A stretch of DNA of 64,000 nt from Aspidiotus rigidus. Lineage: Eukaryota; Arthropoda; Insecta; Hemiptera; Diaspididae. The translations under genes were made by a program, and so were the position numbers. The stretch lies in contig JAVHKY010000034.1 in the NCBI GenBank assembly GCA_035079385.1, positions 682,001 through 746,000 of the forward strand. Direction: 5' to 3'. A model generated the notes under the pieces. It ran no database searches. It had not been told where the DNA came from and saw nothing but the letters and a program-made list of their open reading frames with translations. Positions within the stretch are counted from its first letter, which is position 1. The number at the start of each line of letters is the position of its first letter. Shown one piece after another: positions 1 through 12,500 of this stretch.

Positions 1-334
1 CAATGTTTCAATTCTTCATTATCATGTCAGATAGTGTTTCATGTAATATACATTTGATTGTTGCGTTCAACACTCTTGGTTATAATTCATGATAATTTCG
101 AGATAGGTACGGAAGATTGAAAAAACATTCTACCGGCGACACAGAATGAGAACTCAATTGCCATTCTTACTACTTTTATTTTCAAATTACGAGCACACTA
201 CATTTGATTCATAGGTAACAGAAATAAGAATGAATTTAGAACACAAAATGTGATAGCAAAAATTACGGAAGGATCTAAGATAATCGAAATTTCCGCGCGA
301 GTACACACCATTATCTGTAAGATGAAAAACATAG

Positions 335-410
335 TAATTGCTCAGAATGATTCATCATATCAACGTCATCGTTCATCGGTGACTCCAGTCAAAATTCATC
401 ATGAAAAAGT
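335..410 (-). ncRNA. C/D-box snoRNA-like unit, copy 1 of a tandem family
   Basis: C box ATGATGA (402-396) and D box CTGA (345-342) with the same core guide as copies 2 and 3. No convincing terminal stem was seen, so this copy may be degenerate. A candidate acceptor (CATCTTACAG) ends at 315, only about 25 nt from the D box. Confidence 0.55.
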
Positions 411-535
411 TTAAATCAATAGTTTGAAAGCCTCACTTCAATATCGATCTTATGAGGGCAATGTTCTTATTTAATCAAATTAATTAATCGAGATTTTGGC
501 ACGGGTAAAATCGAAAAGAAATGATAATCATACAG

Positions 536-606
536 TAAGGGCTCAGAATGATTCTAGTAACGTCACTATACATCGGTGACTCCAGTCAAATTCATCATGG
601 AAGCCA
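536..606 (-). ncRNA. C/D-box snoRNA, copy 2 of a tandem family
   Basis: C box ATGATGA (598-592), D box CTGA (546-543), and the shared core GACTGGAGTCAC followed by CGATG (D' box CCGA). A short terminal stem GGCT(T)C/GAGCC is visible. It lies about 77 nt upstream of a candidate acceptor (near 466) and downstream of a donor at 690/689. Confidence 0.7.
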
Positions 607-690
607 GATTACCTGGATTAGAAATTTACAAAATGACAAGTCAGCCACAAGTTCAAAAATTTTCTAGTTAATTAAATTCAAAAAACTCAC

Positions 691-760
691 GAGTGAAAAT
701 GAGATGGGCAATTTCAACTACTCTTTCAATAAATACGTTACGAAGTTTTATCTTTTATTT
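691..760 (-). other. candidate exon of a snoRNA host transcript
   Basis: This 70-nt segment is bounded by a strong acceptor with a long C/T tract ending CTCCTTAG (761-763) and a GTGAGT donor at 690-685. It separates snoRNA copies 3 and 2, as expected of a UHG-type host gene. A second smaller candidate exon is near 437-465. No coding frame is evident. Confidence 0.4.
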
Positions 761-934
761 CTAAGGAGAGAAGGGGGAGGGGGGGAATTATATACGACAA
801 AAAGGGTAAGAAATTGTTTTTTGCTCTACAGTTGAATTGCACAGTCAGATTCATCCGACAGTAGGTAAACTGTATTGCAACCGATTAAACTCTACAAACA
901 TCACATTTATAAAATTCGAGTTATACCGTAATTG

Positions 935-1004
935 CGAGTCATCAGAAATAAATTCATCGTCATAATCACATCAGTGACTCCAGTCAATAATCATCATGAA
1001 CTCG
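935..1004 (-). ncRNA. C/D-box snoRNA, copy 3 of a tandem family
   Basis: C box ATGATGA (997-991) and D box CTGA (945-942) are flanked by a terminal stem: CGAGTTC (1004-998) against TGACTCG (941-935), seven pairs with one bulge. The internal guide GACTGGAGTCA is followed by CTGA as D' box. The guide pairs with 28S rRNA UGACUCUAGUC with one G-U wobble. Confidence 0.75.
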
Positions 1005-1086
1005 GCAATATTATGGTAGAATCCTCGACATAATCACCAACGATATTTCTCGTAAATAATAAATACGAACTCTTCTTAATATTAAA

Positions 1087-2325
1087 TTTTATTTACACGC
1101 ATTAAGATACAATAGTAATTCTTTTGAAAGAACAAGAAGTATACATACGTTTTTATTATCTACAAAATTTCTATCCGGATAAGCGAACAAGCAACTCTAA
1201 AATCATTATCTACAAAATGAGTCACTTCTGCCCAATTCGTTTGTAACGCAAAAATTACTAACGTTCAACAGACTAAACGTCAACGCGTTTATCACACGAT
1301 CAAGTCCTTTTTTTTTCATTTTTCTATTTTCAATTTTTTACTTTTTTTTAACGTTTTCCCATCATTATTGTACAATGCTATTCAACTAACAACAGGATAA
1401 TTTGAACTTTGGTAATTTAATACAACATTACCAGGTAAAAATTCGAAACTAGTCGATATTTATGTACACAAAATGATGAAAATATCCACTTATAATTATG
1501 GTAGGAATAAGAACTATATACATTCGTCCGTATAAGAAATTATTTTCATTTTGCCGTCAATCGACCTAACAACAATACAGAGAGAACGTACATTTCACTT
1601 GATCAATTACCGCCCGGATGAACGGGCAATTATCTAGACACAAAGAAATAATTACGAAGATCGATTCTTAGTCAAATATTTTCAAGAATGGCCCGAAATT
1701 TCAGTCCTTTTTAGACATTCACGACGTATCAGTTATAAAAAGTTTATCTCCGAGTTAGAAAACAACAATCGCGCGTCATAAATTACATAGATTTTCTTCT
1801 TTTCGACATTCGTTCGCGTAAAAATGATTCGAATAGAAATAGCGTACAAAACATGAAAAAGAAGAACTAACGACAAAATTTACTCACGAAAATTTCATTT
1901 ACGAAACGAACATTTACACGTTTTTTTTTTTTTTTTAAATAAAAGAGAAAAAAAATCATAGAACGATCGAAAAAAAAAAAAAGAAAAAAAAATTGTACAT
2001 AATATGAAAACAATTCTATATAAAAGGTAAAAAATAGCTATTCAATAAAACAAATTCGCATTTCCTCGGAGGAAATAGATAAGAGACAAGGAAAAAAGAA
2101 AAATTAAAATTAAAAAAAAATAAACATATCTGGCATACATATCACTATGATAATCTAGCCTAATGAATGGTATAAACGAGATGTAGAAAAAAAAACGCGT
2201 AAAAAATTACATATGTTTAAAATCGTAACAGTCTAGTCCTCACTGCGGCTCATTCAAGTCCTGTAACAATGCAATTCTAGTTATTACGTAACCGATACGA
2301 AATATTCTCATTAGCTTTCCTGTAC
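1087..2325 (-). other. eIF4G 3' UTR region
   Basis: This AT-rich, non-coding stretch lies downstream of the stop. It has homopolymer A/T tracts at about 1920-1990. AATAAA signals in minus orientation are at 1157-1152 and about 1092-1087, with an ATTAAA near 1421-1416. The real cleavage site cannot be chosen from sequence. Confidence 0.55.
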
Positions 2326-2329
2326 TTAC
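2261..2329 (-). other. candidate optional 69-nt intron across the eIF4G stop codon
   Basis: On the minus strand the CDS end reads GACGAAGA|GTAAGT, a perfect donor that contains the TAA stop. Sixty-nine nucleotides later TGTTACAG|GACTTG is a good acceptor. If retained, the protein ends EE-stop. If spliced, the frame reads GAG ACT TGA and the protein ends EET-stop at 2256-2254. Inference from splice consensus only. Confidence 0.5.
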
Positions 2330-3540
2330 TCTTCGTCCGGTTCTTCAAGATAAGCGTAGAAGGTTTTCACAATCGTTAGCGCAACCCCCAGTTCTTCTTT
2401 ATTTTGACCGTTTTTCAACTGCATGAAAGAATCACTAGAAAGTGCTTTCGAATCGTAGAGTCCTTCGAACATTTCCAGTAAAAGACCTGAAAAGTTGATC
2501 ATAAAAATTAGAACTATGTATTATCGTTTCCTCCCTTTTCATAGATGAGTTACTTGCAATAAATCTACCTTTAGGATGTTCTTTACGCTGAGAGAAGTCT
2601 ACTATGGTATTCAGACATTTAAGCTCGAGCGTTTCTTCATTATCTATGTACTTCTTGAAATACCTTCCGTACTTTTCTTTAATGTCTTCAGCTGTAATTG
2701 AAAAAATTGAACACTCCATCAGTATTCCTTCCTAAATTGTGCGAATCACCCGATTCAATAGGTCTTACCTTTGAGTTTTTCTTTTAATACAGCCTCGCAA
2801 ACCGCTTCGGTAAGAGCAACGACTAAATTGGGGTTGCAGTTCGGACTATCCACATTCTCCTGAATAATGAGAAGATGAAACATTCCATCATTACGATGAA
2901 ACAATTCTGATAGGCATTTAATCAACAACACTCACGTTTATCCATTTAAAGACATTATCGTACTCTTCGGTATCTAGAGCTTGCGATAGGAACTCGAGAA
3001 TACGACCTTTATTATTACGAATCGTCTTCTCCAATTGCGAAAGCACAGCGGAACAGTCTTCTGAGTTCGGTAGTTGTTGGAGAACAGTCTTCAGCTCGTT
3101 AAAAACTTGACAGTTTTCATAAAGAAGAGGCCACCCGGCTAAACAATACGAAAATGTTATAAGTTGAATGATCGCACCAGAATTCGCAATAAGGTACTCG
3201 AATATCAACTTACACAGGAAATTGCCAATATATTCCCAGAATTTTGGGTAGTCATACTTAAGATCATCAGCTATTTGCAAAATATTTGAAACACTGAAAT
3301 GCGAATAAGAGAGTTATGCGATCACTTCGGTCATATGAATTTTAATGTTTCAATCAGCAGTACTTACGCCTCTACGGCAACTGGCACAGGGAGGACTTTC
3401 GCCTCGATCAAGGCGGTCACTATCTTAGCGCAATCATTAGTTAAGTCCGGTTTTTCCAATAACCGGTCTATGAACACCTCAACCGCTATCCGTTTATCTT
3501 CGTCCGCCTTTAATCTCTCCGAGACATCCAATATGGTATC
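2326..3540 (-). CDS. eIF4G: eIF4G MA3 and W2 (eIF5C-like) C-terminal exons
   Basis: Exons 3540-3368, 3293-3214, 3138-2936, 2859-2769, 2691-2569 and 2486-2326. MA3 continues as [20 protein letters not shown] and [13 protein letters not shown] (compare KPKFWEYIAEL in vertebrates). The W2 domain follows as [27 protein letters not shown], then [20 protein letters not shown], and ends in the acidic tail AYLEEPDEE. In vertebrates MA3 is a second eIF4A site and W2 recruits Mnk kinases. The TAA stop (2328-2326) overlaps a consensus donor, AAGA|GTAAGT. Confidence 0.93.
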
Positions 3541-6500
3541 CTGAATCGTAGATGTAAGTCATTAGATTGTTCATTTTCTTCTTTTGAAAAAAAGAATGCT
3601 AGGTTCTTACCTTCAAGGAGTGATTGTTGACGTATTCGTTGAAAATTGTCTCACTAAATTGTTTGGCTTGTTCGTTGGGTAATGGAGTTACAGTAGGCGT
3701 AGGTACAGGAGATATACTAGGAGTGGGAACAGGAGCCGTCTGGGACGCATTCCTGGACGGCGGACCTCTCGGTACCGAACTCTCGCGAGACGCCGGATGA
3801 ATACTTTGAGCCGAGCTACTGCGCGACATTTTATTCGCATCTTCTGCGCCTATAAACGACATGTATTAAATTTCTCCTCTTTCATTTCAATCTAGAATTT
3901 ATATTTTCATCGAACGCTTATCCTTACTGTCACGAAGAGGTAGATTCTGTTTTGGCCGCTCTAACGAGGAGGAAGGCGTTAATTTGCCGCTGGTAGAATG
4001 CCGCAAACTGGAATGAGAGAAGAAAAAATTAAAATCAAAATCGGCAAACTACGAGGAAGAAAAATCATATTGAAATGATTAAGAAACAAACCTGCTAACC
4101 GACGATGACCTAGTGGCGTCCATACGATCATTCATCGGTGTAGATAGAACGGATTTCTTATCTTGTTTGATAGTACTACCACCTCTCCACATACTGAAAT
4201 TGTGAGGAGTACCTAAACTAATATTTCCCTGCTGTAAAAAAAGAATGACGATTATTATTGCTGAAAAACGATATCGACAACCACTTTCAAATTAGATTAC
4301 TTTCTCAAATTCTCACCTGATCTGCTCCGGAGGCAATATTGGCGAATTTCGAACCATCGACTTTATAATTTAGTTTAGAAGTGTTACTATTTTTATTGGT
4401 AACCGTTGTCCAAGAATTGTCGTTCGATGGATTGTCATATCCTGCAGCAAAAAAAAAAATCAATGAACTGAATTTAGAAAACTCAAGAAAAAAAAAAATT
4501 CTATAAACTAACAGTAAGTTGAAAAATCAGACGCACTTCTATTTCCTCATCATAGGTTTCAGAGAGAAGATTAGCGTTGAACTCATCATTACAAAATTCG
4601 GGAGAAGAGAAACAGGAATATTCTACTTAATGGATATTAGATTGGGTACACAATATAAACATTTCTTCTATCAAATTCGATGTACTAGTAATTTTTTGGC
4701 TAGTATTTCCGACTGATAAAAGAGCGACAGTGATTCAGAGGCCTCAATGAATAGGGAAGAAGAATGATTTCTAACGTGGATAAATTCAATTCAAATCGCT
4801 TTCGAAGGGAAAACTATGCATCGTTTGTTCGCAGTTGAACGGCAATAAAAAATAATACCAATATTCAATAGAGATCGTGCACACTTACGATTCTTCCGCG
4901 AATCCTTATTCCCGGGCCGGTAATCATCGTGAGATTTACGCATAGTCATATTAGTCATATTAGCTATTTTTTGCTCCTGTTCCTTCTTTTCCATCTCGAA
5001 ATTCATTTGATCGATTGTTTTCGGATTATCGGTTTCTCGCCGAGGTACCCATTTATTCTTTCTCAGGTCGATCACGTCCAGTATCATGAAACGAATACGA
5101 GACGATATTTTCGGCGTTTTTCTTTGATCAGCGATTTCTTGCATCCGCTTGAAAAATGAATCCGTTTCTTTTGGTAACTACGGGAAAAGGGAGAAGAAGA
5201 CATTTACAATCAATAACTAAAATTATCAGATTATTTCTTAACTGATCACATCTAGTTCACATTCATTTACTAAAGAAACGCAATACCAAGAAAACTCGTA
5301 TGAAAAAGATTACGAACGACTGTACGCCGAGAATACTCATATTAAAAAGATCATAAAGACAGTTCAAAAATCTTCTTTCGAACTCATTAGTGTGGATGTA
5401 GAAAATTCTACAATATTGATAACATATTTTGTAAATGAGTGATGTCACATTTGAAACAATCTGGAGAAACGGATTTTCCTCACGGCGACAAAAAATCTCA
5501 TTTTCTAGATCGTTTCTTCCGAACATTCCTTCACATATTTGATTTTCAAAGATAAGTACTTCCTAGATATTTAAACCTCAATTCATTTCCAGGGATCTTG
5601 ACAGAGAGGCAAGGTTACTTTTCTCTTCTTCAGGCCCGCATTCATAGAGAAATCAGGAAGGGGGGATATACGGGAAACATTTACATCAATGTGGGTTCGT
5701 TATTAGCTGATTTTCCCCCGGCCCAGCTCGGCTCAATTATATCCAAAGCTCAGAAATTTTTGTATACGTCCGCATCTCTTACAAGTAACCTGCTACCTAA
5801 ATTTTCGCCCATCTATTTCAAAAGCCTTCAAGTAGAAATAATTAATGGAGGTCAGCAGCTCTGCTAGAGGATTTTTCAATTTCAACTTAATTAATTGAGA
5901 TGACCGTCTGATTCCTGGTCTGCACCTTAGTGAAAAGGAGCACAGTATTTGTCCACAATTTCTTCTCTTATTCAATGACAGAGCTGCCGCTTGGTCACTT
6001 TTATCACTGTTAGTCACTACCATTGAGTAGTTTGGCCGAAGTCACTATTTCATCATAATTGCAATGACCTAAAAGAAATTTTTTTCTTTTTTTATACGCA
6101 GCACGAAAGCATTATAGCGTGGCCATCGCTTTCGTTACAGGGGATATTTAGTTCAGTTTTGGCTGCAGTTAAAAATTAAACTGTTATGTTAAGTAATGAA
6201 ACGAGAACCCCGTTACGGATGTATGCAGCGATTATAGCCTCAAAAATAAAAATTTGACAGTCATTCGCGTAACAAGAATTTCTCATCAAAAGTTTATGAA
6301 TCCAATAACTGATGTGACAAAATTAGTCTTCCATACGATTCATTTTTTCACCACAAGTTGGACGAATTCTATGAGTACGCCTGTATATTAATTTTTTTGT
6401 CAATAGGAGTTCTTTTGATGGTCACTGTAAGATTTTTATTTTTCCACTATATTGAGTGGCAGCTCTGTAATCAATATTGCTCTCGGCGAGTGCGCTTTCA

Positions 6501-9500
6501 TAAATCTATTTCAACTAGACCACATTTCAAGATAAAGAGAATTCTGTCAACGGATAAGAAACCACAGTGAACATTCGATGTTTTTACCCGGTTCATAAGT
6601 AAAGAGAAATATGATAAAACTAGAGAATATAAAAATACACCCAATTGATTCCCGCATCATTACTTATAGGATTAAGACTACGAGCTCGTCCTTACCTTTT
6701 CATCAATTTCTTTGCCAATAGTGGTCAACAATTTACACAAACATTCCAAAGATTCCTCTTCTAGCTGACTAATTAAAAGACGTATACAGGTCACCACAAT
6801 TTTCGGCGTCAACATTTTCAGCTTGAAAAGCTCGCCGATGAATCGACAATTGCCTACAGATTTTCTTCGAGCTTTACGTTCTTTTTCCTCATACACTAAT
6901 TGAAGCTCTTTCTTCTTTTCCTGCGATTATAAAATCCGTCATTACTATCACAAATACATTTCAAACAGTCTAGACATTTCAATAACCACGAAACACTTAC
7001 TGGGTCGGTACAGGAATTAAATTCAGCGCGTTTCTTATCCGCGTCCGCTTCGTCGGCTTTCGCGCTTTCAAATTGGTTTTGACATTTGTTAAGCAGAACG
7101 GTCCTGAATGTTTGTGCCTTTCCATTCGGATCTACGTCGTCAACCACAGTATTCTGCATTATATTGCACATTTCGGCGTACCATTTGCAGAAACCCGGTT
7201 CATCAATAGCCTTGAGAATCGCGAACACAAATCAAAAGGGAATAATTTTCGCCTCTACGATATTATGCAATACGGCGTAAATCGACAATATAATACCTTT
7301 TCAAATATCAAGTCAATGACTCCTCTGAGTCTATCGAGAGAATCGATTGGTAATAGTTTGAACTTCTCAATAAGGACAGGGAATTTTTCCGGAGTCAATT
7401 TGTTAAGAATACCACGTGCGGCCTTGAACAATACCTAAACGAGATACACGAAAATGATATAAGTAAAAACAATACTACGAAAATTACTACCGCGACCATT
7501 CGTTCTTATCGTATTACGTACTTCCGTTTTCTTATCCTCGTCACTTCCACTCTTCGGGTCATTACTGAAAATCGCCGGTTTCCATGCGTCTTTCGACCGC
7601 CGAAGAGGAACTTCTTCTCTCAAAGAGAGCGAAACGTGAATCTGATTCGGTTTATCACGTCGCATACTATTTTGTTGACTTTTACGAGGTGCCAACTGAA
7701 AATAAAATGGGCCGATTTCGTAAATTTGTCGAACCAGATACGAAAGAAAACCATAACCAAGAACGATACTTACCGAAGGACCAGATTGAGCCATAAAATT
7801 AGGTAGAAAGTTACCACCACCACCACCGGAGTAGCCATTTTGTGACATACCTCTCGAACCAGATCCACCCTAAAAAAAAAAGAAAATGAAATTATTATAT
7901 GTACATTGAATGTTGATTTGTGGAAAAGGGGGGAAAAGAATTTTCGAGATCATTACCAACGGTGGAAGCGTAACAGGCAGGTATTGGACGTTGACCGCTA
8001 ACTGACACTGAGGCAATGAACGCATCCCTAACATAAATTTAACGCTATACTTTTTCCTTTCAGTTTTGGTATCTTCTACAGGTTCTATATCTGAAATAAT
8101 TGACGAAATTATAATCAATTTTTTACCTCGTACACGAAAAAAATAAGAAGAAGAAGACATGACGGTCGAAGCGGTTTCAACATTTACAGATACAATTTTC
8201 CGCTTCGAAGTCTCAACTCTCCTCCCTGCCATACAATTTTTTGTGGTCGAGAAAGATTCTAGTTTGAAGAATCTTGATAGCAAAATCTCTGTTTTCTCCG
8301 TTAGGAAGAAAACTTGTGTTCTCAATCTTTTAACTGTCCCTTTAGATGGTCTGTAGCTTACGAAACGGTGTTTTCATGAGCTCCTGACTCAGTAATGTGG
8401 GAAATATGTTCTCTCACCCCTTTGTATTAGGTATGATTTTTTTAATGAAGAAACATTAAGACGAATGAAGATAAGGTGTATTGCTACCGTCCCAATAATG
8501 ATTGTCAGATCGAGTAGCATCAACGATCCACCTTCCCCTCCTGAGTACTCAATGTCATACGTGAGCGCAAGATCAATTTTTTGTGAGCGTTCCATAAGTG
8601 AGCACGGTTTAAAAAGGGATTTTGACGAACATCACACTGATGACGACGATGATTTCGTACCAAGAAGAATTTGCATCGCTTTTGAAGTCATGTATCCTAA
8701 ACAGAAGCGAAGAAAGCATTTCCCCAAAACTTACGACGTAGGGAAAGCTCTGAATTCACAACAATAGCTATACCGAAATGATTCTTACTTTCAGTCTTAT
8801 TCGTATCCGCAGGCTGAGCTGGCACCATCGCTACGACTGGAATGTTTTGAGAACTTATCACTTTTTCTTTAGTATCTAGTGAATTGACTGAACTGATATT
8901 TTCCTGCAATATCGTACGTACAATGTTTCAACAAGTGTGATATTTTAGCGCTCGATAATAATATCTTAATAAAATAGATGTCATTCCTCATAGTTTTGTA
9001 AGTCATCACGAATACATATGACTACTACTCGCATCATAATTAAAGTTAAAATCATCGGAATGTCAATACATGATAATATTTTGTCGTAGAAAACAATTCT
9101 CATAATTTCATTTTCAACATAACAGCATCAGATTACTCGCATCGTTATTAAAAGAATAATCATCGAATAGGTTGAATACGGTAAAAGCGTTCTGATACTT
9201 ACAGATTTTTGACTAGAATTAATTTTCGAACGGTTATTGGAGTTGGTATTCACAGCAAGCGGTTGAGGATTCGGCTGCGGAACCCTTTCTGCGCGAACAC
9301 CTTTTTCTGGAAGCGTAGGAGTCTGCTCGATTTTAGTAAACATATCCATATCGGATCCTTCTTTTTCTTGACCCTTCTTATTGAGCTCTTTCTTGCTAGA
9401 GCTCTTTTTCTTCTTTGATTTCCCTGCAAGAAAATATAAAAGTTTACTTCATCGTAGCCTGAATGGAATTTTCAACGTCAATCCAGAGACACTCTCGCTT

Positions 9501-12500
9501 GCATACAAGACGGTAAATGACGAGCGATTTACCCATGAAAGGAGATATTGAAATCTTCTCAAGTTGAACAACACTTCGGTGGAGATAAAAAAAAATGATA
9601 TACGATAGGATACGACAGAAAGAAAAACTCGAATCGTTCACAGTAGTAGATAAGAAACGACAGAAAAAGCGTGCTTACAACTGACCATTTTTAAACTTTT
9701 TCAAATAGGAAAAAACTAAAAATAGACTAGAGACGAGAAAAGACGTCTAATAGAAACGAAAAAAACTTGGCTATCGTGTGAGCGCGGAATGAAAGCGCAC
9801 ATATTACACGGTATAACCTCACTTTACTATACCTCGAAACAATCGTACTTCCTTCAGGAATAATAATGAGTGAAAAAAGTCATCGCGCATTAATTATGGT
9901 CGGAAACAATCTAATGCCACTTTTTTTTTCTCTCTCTCTCTTTATGAAGTCAATCCGAATTCGATTTGAAGTGTAGTCACTGTCACCAACTCGTTGAACA
10001 GAACGAGCGAAATACGTCACCAAAAACTTGGCAAACTTGGCTATCGAGTTACGTGATATGTAACAGTTGAACTTGTACGACCTTACTCAACTTCGTTATT
10101 ATAAAATAAGAAGAAAATTACCATGCTTCAATTTTTTACTGGTCATAATTTCTTCTTCGACGATACGCATTATTTCTGCTCGAATATTCTAAGCGAATAC
10201 TATCATTCCTAAATCGTCAAGTCGGTGGCGAGAAGCTCGAATAGTGACTCGAGCTTTTTTCGTATGTGCAAACGAATGATAGCAGACCACGTGAATCAGA
10301 ACTTTCGCAAATAGAATTCGTTTCGAGGGCGAATTTTCAGGCGTTACGAAAAGTAAAGAGGAAAAAATTTTCACAAAGAGTCCGAACGTTAATCGCGCGA
10401 ACCTCAACGCCGTGTACAACAGATCACACTCCACACTACAACACGTGCGAAACCGATCGATTAGAATTCGTGGTCCCGACAAAATGGTGGCCGGTACACC
10501 GGGGAAATCAGCCGCACTGCGATGCCACGCTATCACTCCGCTCTCTCGTTCTCTCTTTTCAACCTACAGGTAAACGACTGCAGCTGGGTAAGCGGACAAC
10601 GAAAACGGTGGTTTCGCGCAAGTACGCCGGCCGCCGCGCAGCCTAGCGAGCGATCGCCCAACTGATGACGTGAAGCAAGCGGTTCGCGTGTTGGGACTTC
10701 GGAGGTACTCACGAAAATTTCTCTCGCAAGAATTTCTCGCGAAGTTATTCTAAAATTTTCGCGAGATGGATATTTATTCATCGCTCTAACTCGAAATTTT
10801 CTCATCAAATTGGTCAAATATCGTTATTATAGATATGTCAGAATGATTGAAAACAAGTCCGAAATATTGACCTCAAAATTGACAGGTTAGTCTTTCCATG
10901 ACATGACAATCACCATCGAATACGATACAAAACTCAAAGACAAGAACACGATGCGGGTAACAGGCAAATCACGGAGAGACGTGGATTCCACTTTGTTACA
11001 ATCATCGATTTCACGAATGACTATAGATGAATACACCAGATTCAGCGAATCCGAATAACCGCTAGCAACAGTATTCATCGTTGAACATGAAAAGCAATGA
11101 TCATCGCGATCCTAATTAAACATAAGGAATCTACAAGACAAAACATGAAGAACCTTGAAAATTATGGAACTATCTCCGATTTCTCTATTATCTCTCGTTT
11201 CGAATTATTTACATGATGATCTTTGCTCCCCACGTTATTCTTACAGGAACCATTTTGTTAGTTCAAACCACGACGGACAGTTTTTCTCCTCGTCCACGGT
11301 AATGTCAAAAATGAACTGGGTTTCGATAATCGAATTCGATGAACGGTGTTTCGAATAAAAGTAAAACAATCCTTTCGACATGAACTTTCACAAAGGAAGA
11401 AAAATTGAATTTGATCGTTAGTTTATATTTGAAAAGAAGATCTTGAGTAATACGTCAGATTTCTTATTTAATTCTCACTTTCGAATACTAACAAATGATC
11501 GAAATGTTCCCTGTTCGTTCTTATGGGGATCGATAAGTTTTAAGCACCATTGCAGCATTAACAACGATACTATCGTAGAATATTGTGTACTATCGATCTA
11601 GAATACCGGTAGTTTTCTTCATCTGCCGTACGATGTTGAATTCATGTATATCCAAATCAACGATCAGGGATAAATAATTCTATCTTCTCTGATTAATATT
11701 AATACGACTAATTCAGACGTAGATAGTCGTAACTAAGATGATTTTTTAATTTCTCCAATATTGTCGTTTTTAGATCGTGTTTTAGACATACATCAACATT
11801 TTGACGTAGATCCAATGTTTATTTCAACAAAATTAAGAGAAGAGTATTTATCATCCATGGAACAAAGCTTCAATTTTTCAGATCGTAATTTTTTCTGTAA
11901 TTCTATACAGATAGATATGCACAGAAGATAAGTAGAGGACTGTTGCCAAGTTGATGAAGTCAAATAAGCAACTGTTAGAGAAGGTTTCAGGAGTGCCGCG
12001 AGAGAAATTCAAATTAATATCAAACATCAAATTTTTGTTGATTAAAAAAATTAAAATACCGATAGAAACTAAACAATAAGCGAGTTCTCCTCCATTTCTG
12101 TTGTTAGAATTCTAGTATTTGATATTCAATGTCTAAAATTCTCTTATACTCTGTTCACATTAAGGAAGGATAGAAATATGACCTTGAGAACGGAACGCTC
12201 CGGGTAATTTTAATCTACCATTCCGTTCTCAAGGTCATATTTCTATCCTTCTCTAATGTGAACAGAGTATAGGATACTATATAGATTGCTCCTCCTTCAA
12301 CTTCATCAACAAGGCGAACGGCCCTTTGCTCACCACTTGCGCATACTCATCTCTGCAGTACAGAATTAATTTGACACATTATTATCGAAATCGACGATTA
12401 TGCAACCTGTCACCTCCGGACGATTAGTGCGAATGCGTGAATCTTGATAACACAATACTACAATTTCATTCATGGAATAACTTGGATCTAAGAAATTGGA

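Noticed and set aside
8159..8767. Two open frames on plus in the intron 8091-8788
   Set aside because: Composition like intron; no domain and no conserved pattern seen.
9003..9165. Duplicated GATGA-like motifs on minus in the intron 8904-9202
   Set aside because: No D box at proper spacing and no terminal stem; looks like a short local duplication.
9660..9690. Small exon candidate with GTAAGC donor between 10122 and 9423
   Set aside because: Inclusion would put a TAA immediately in frame.
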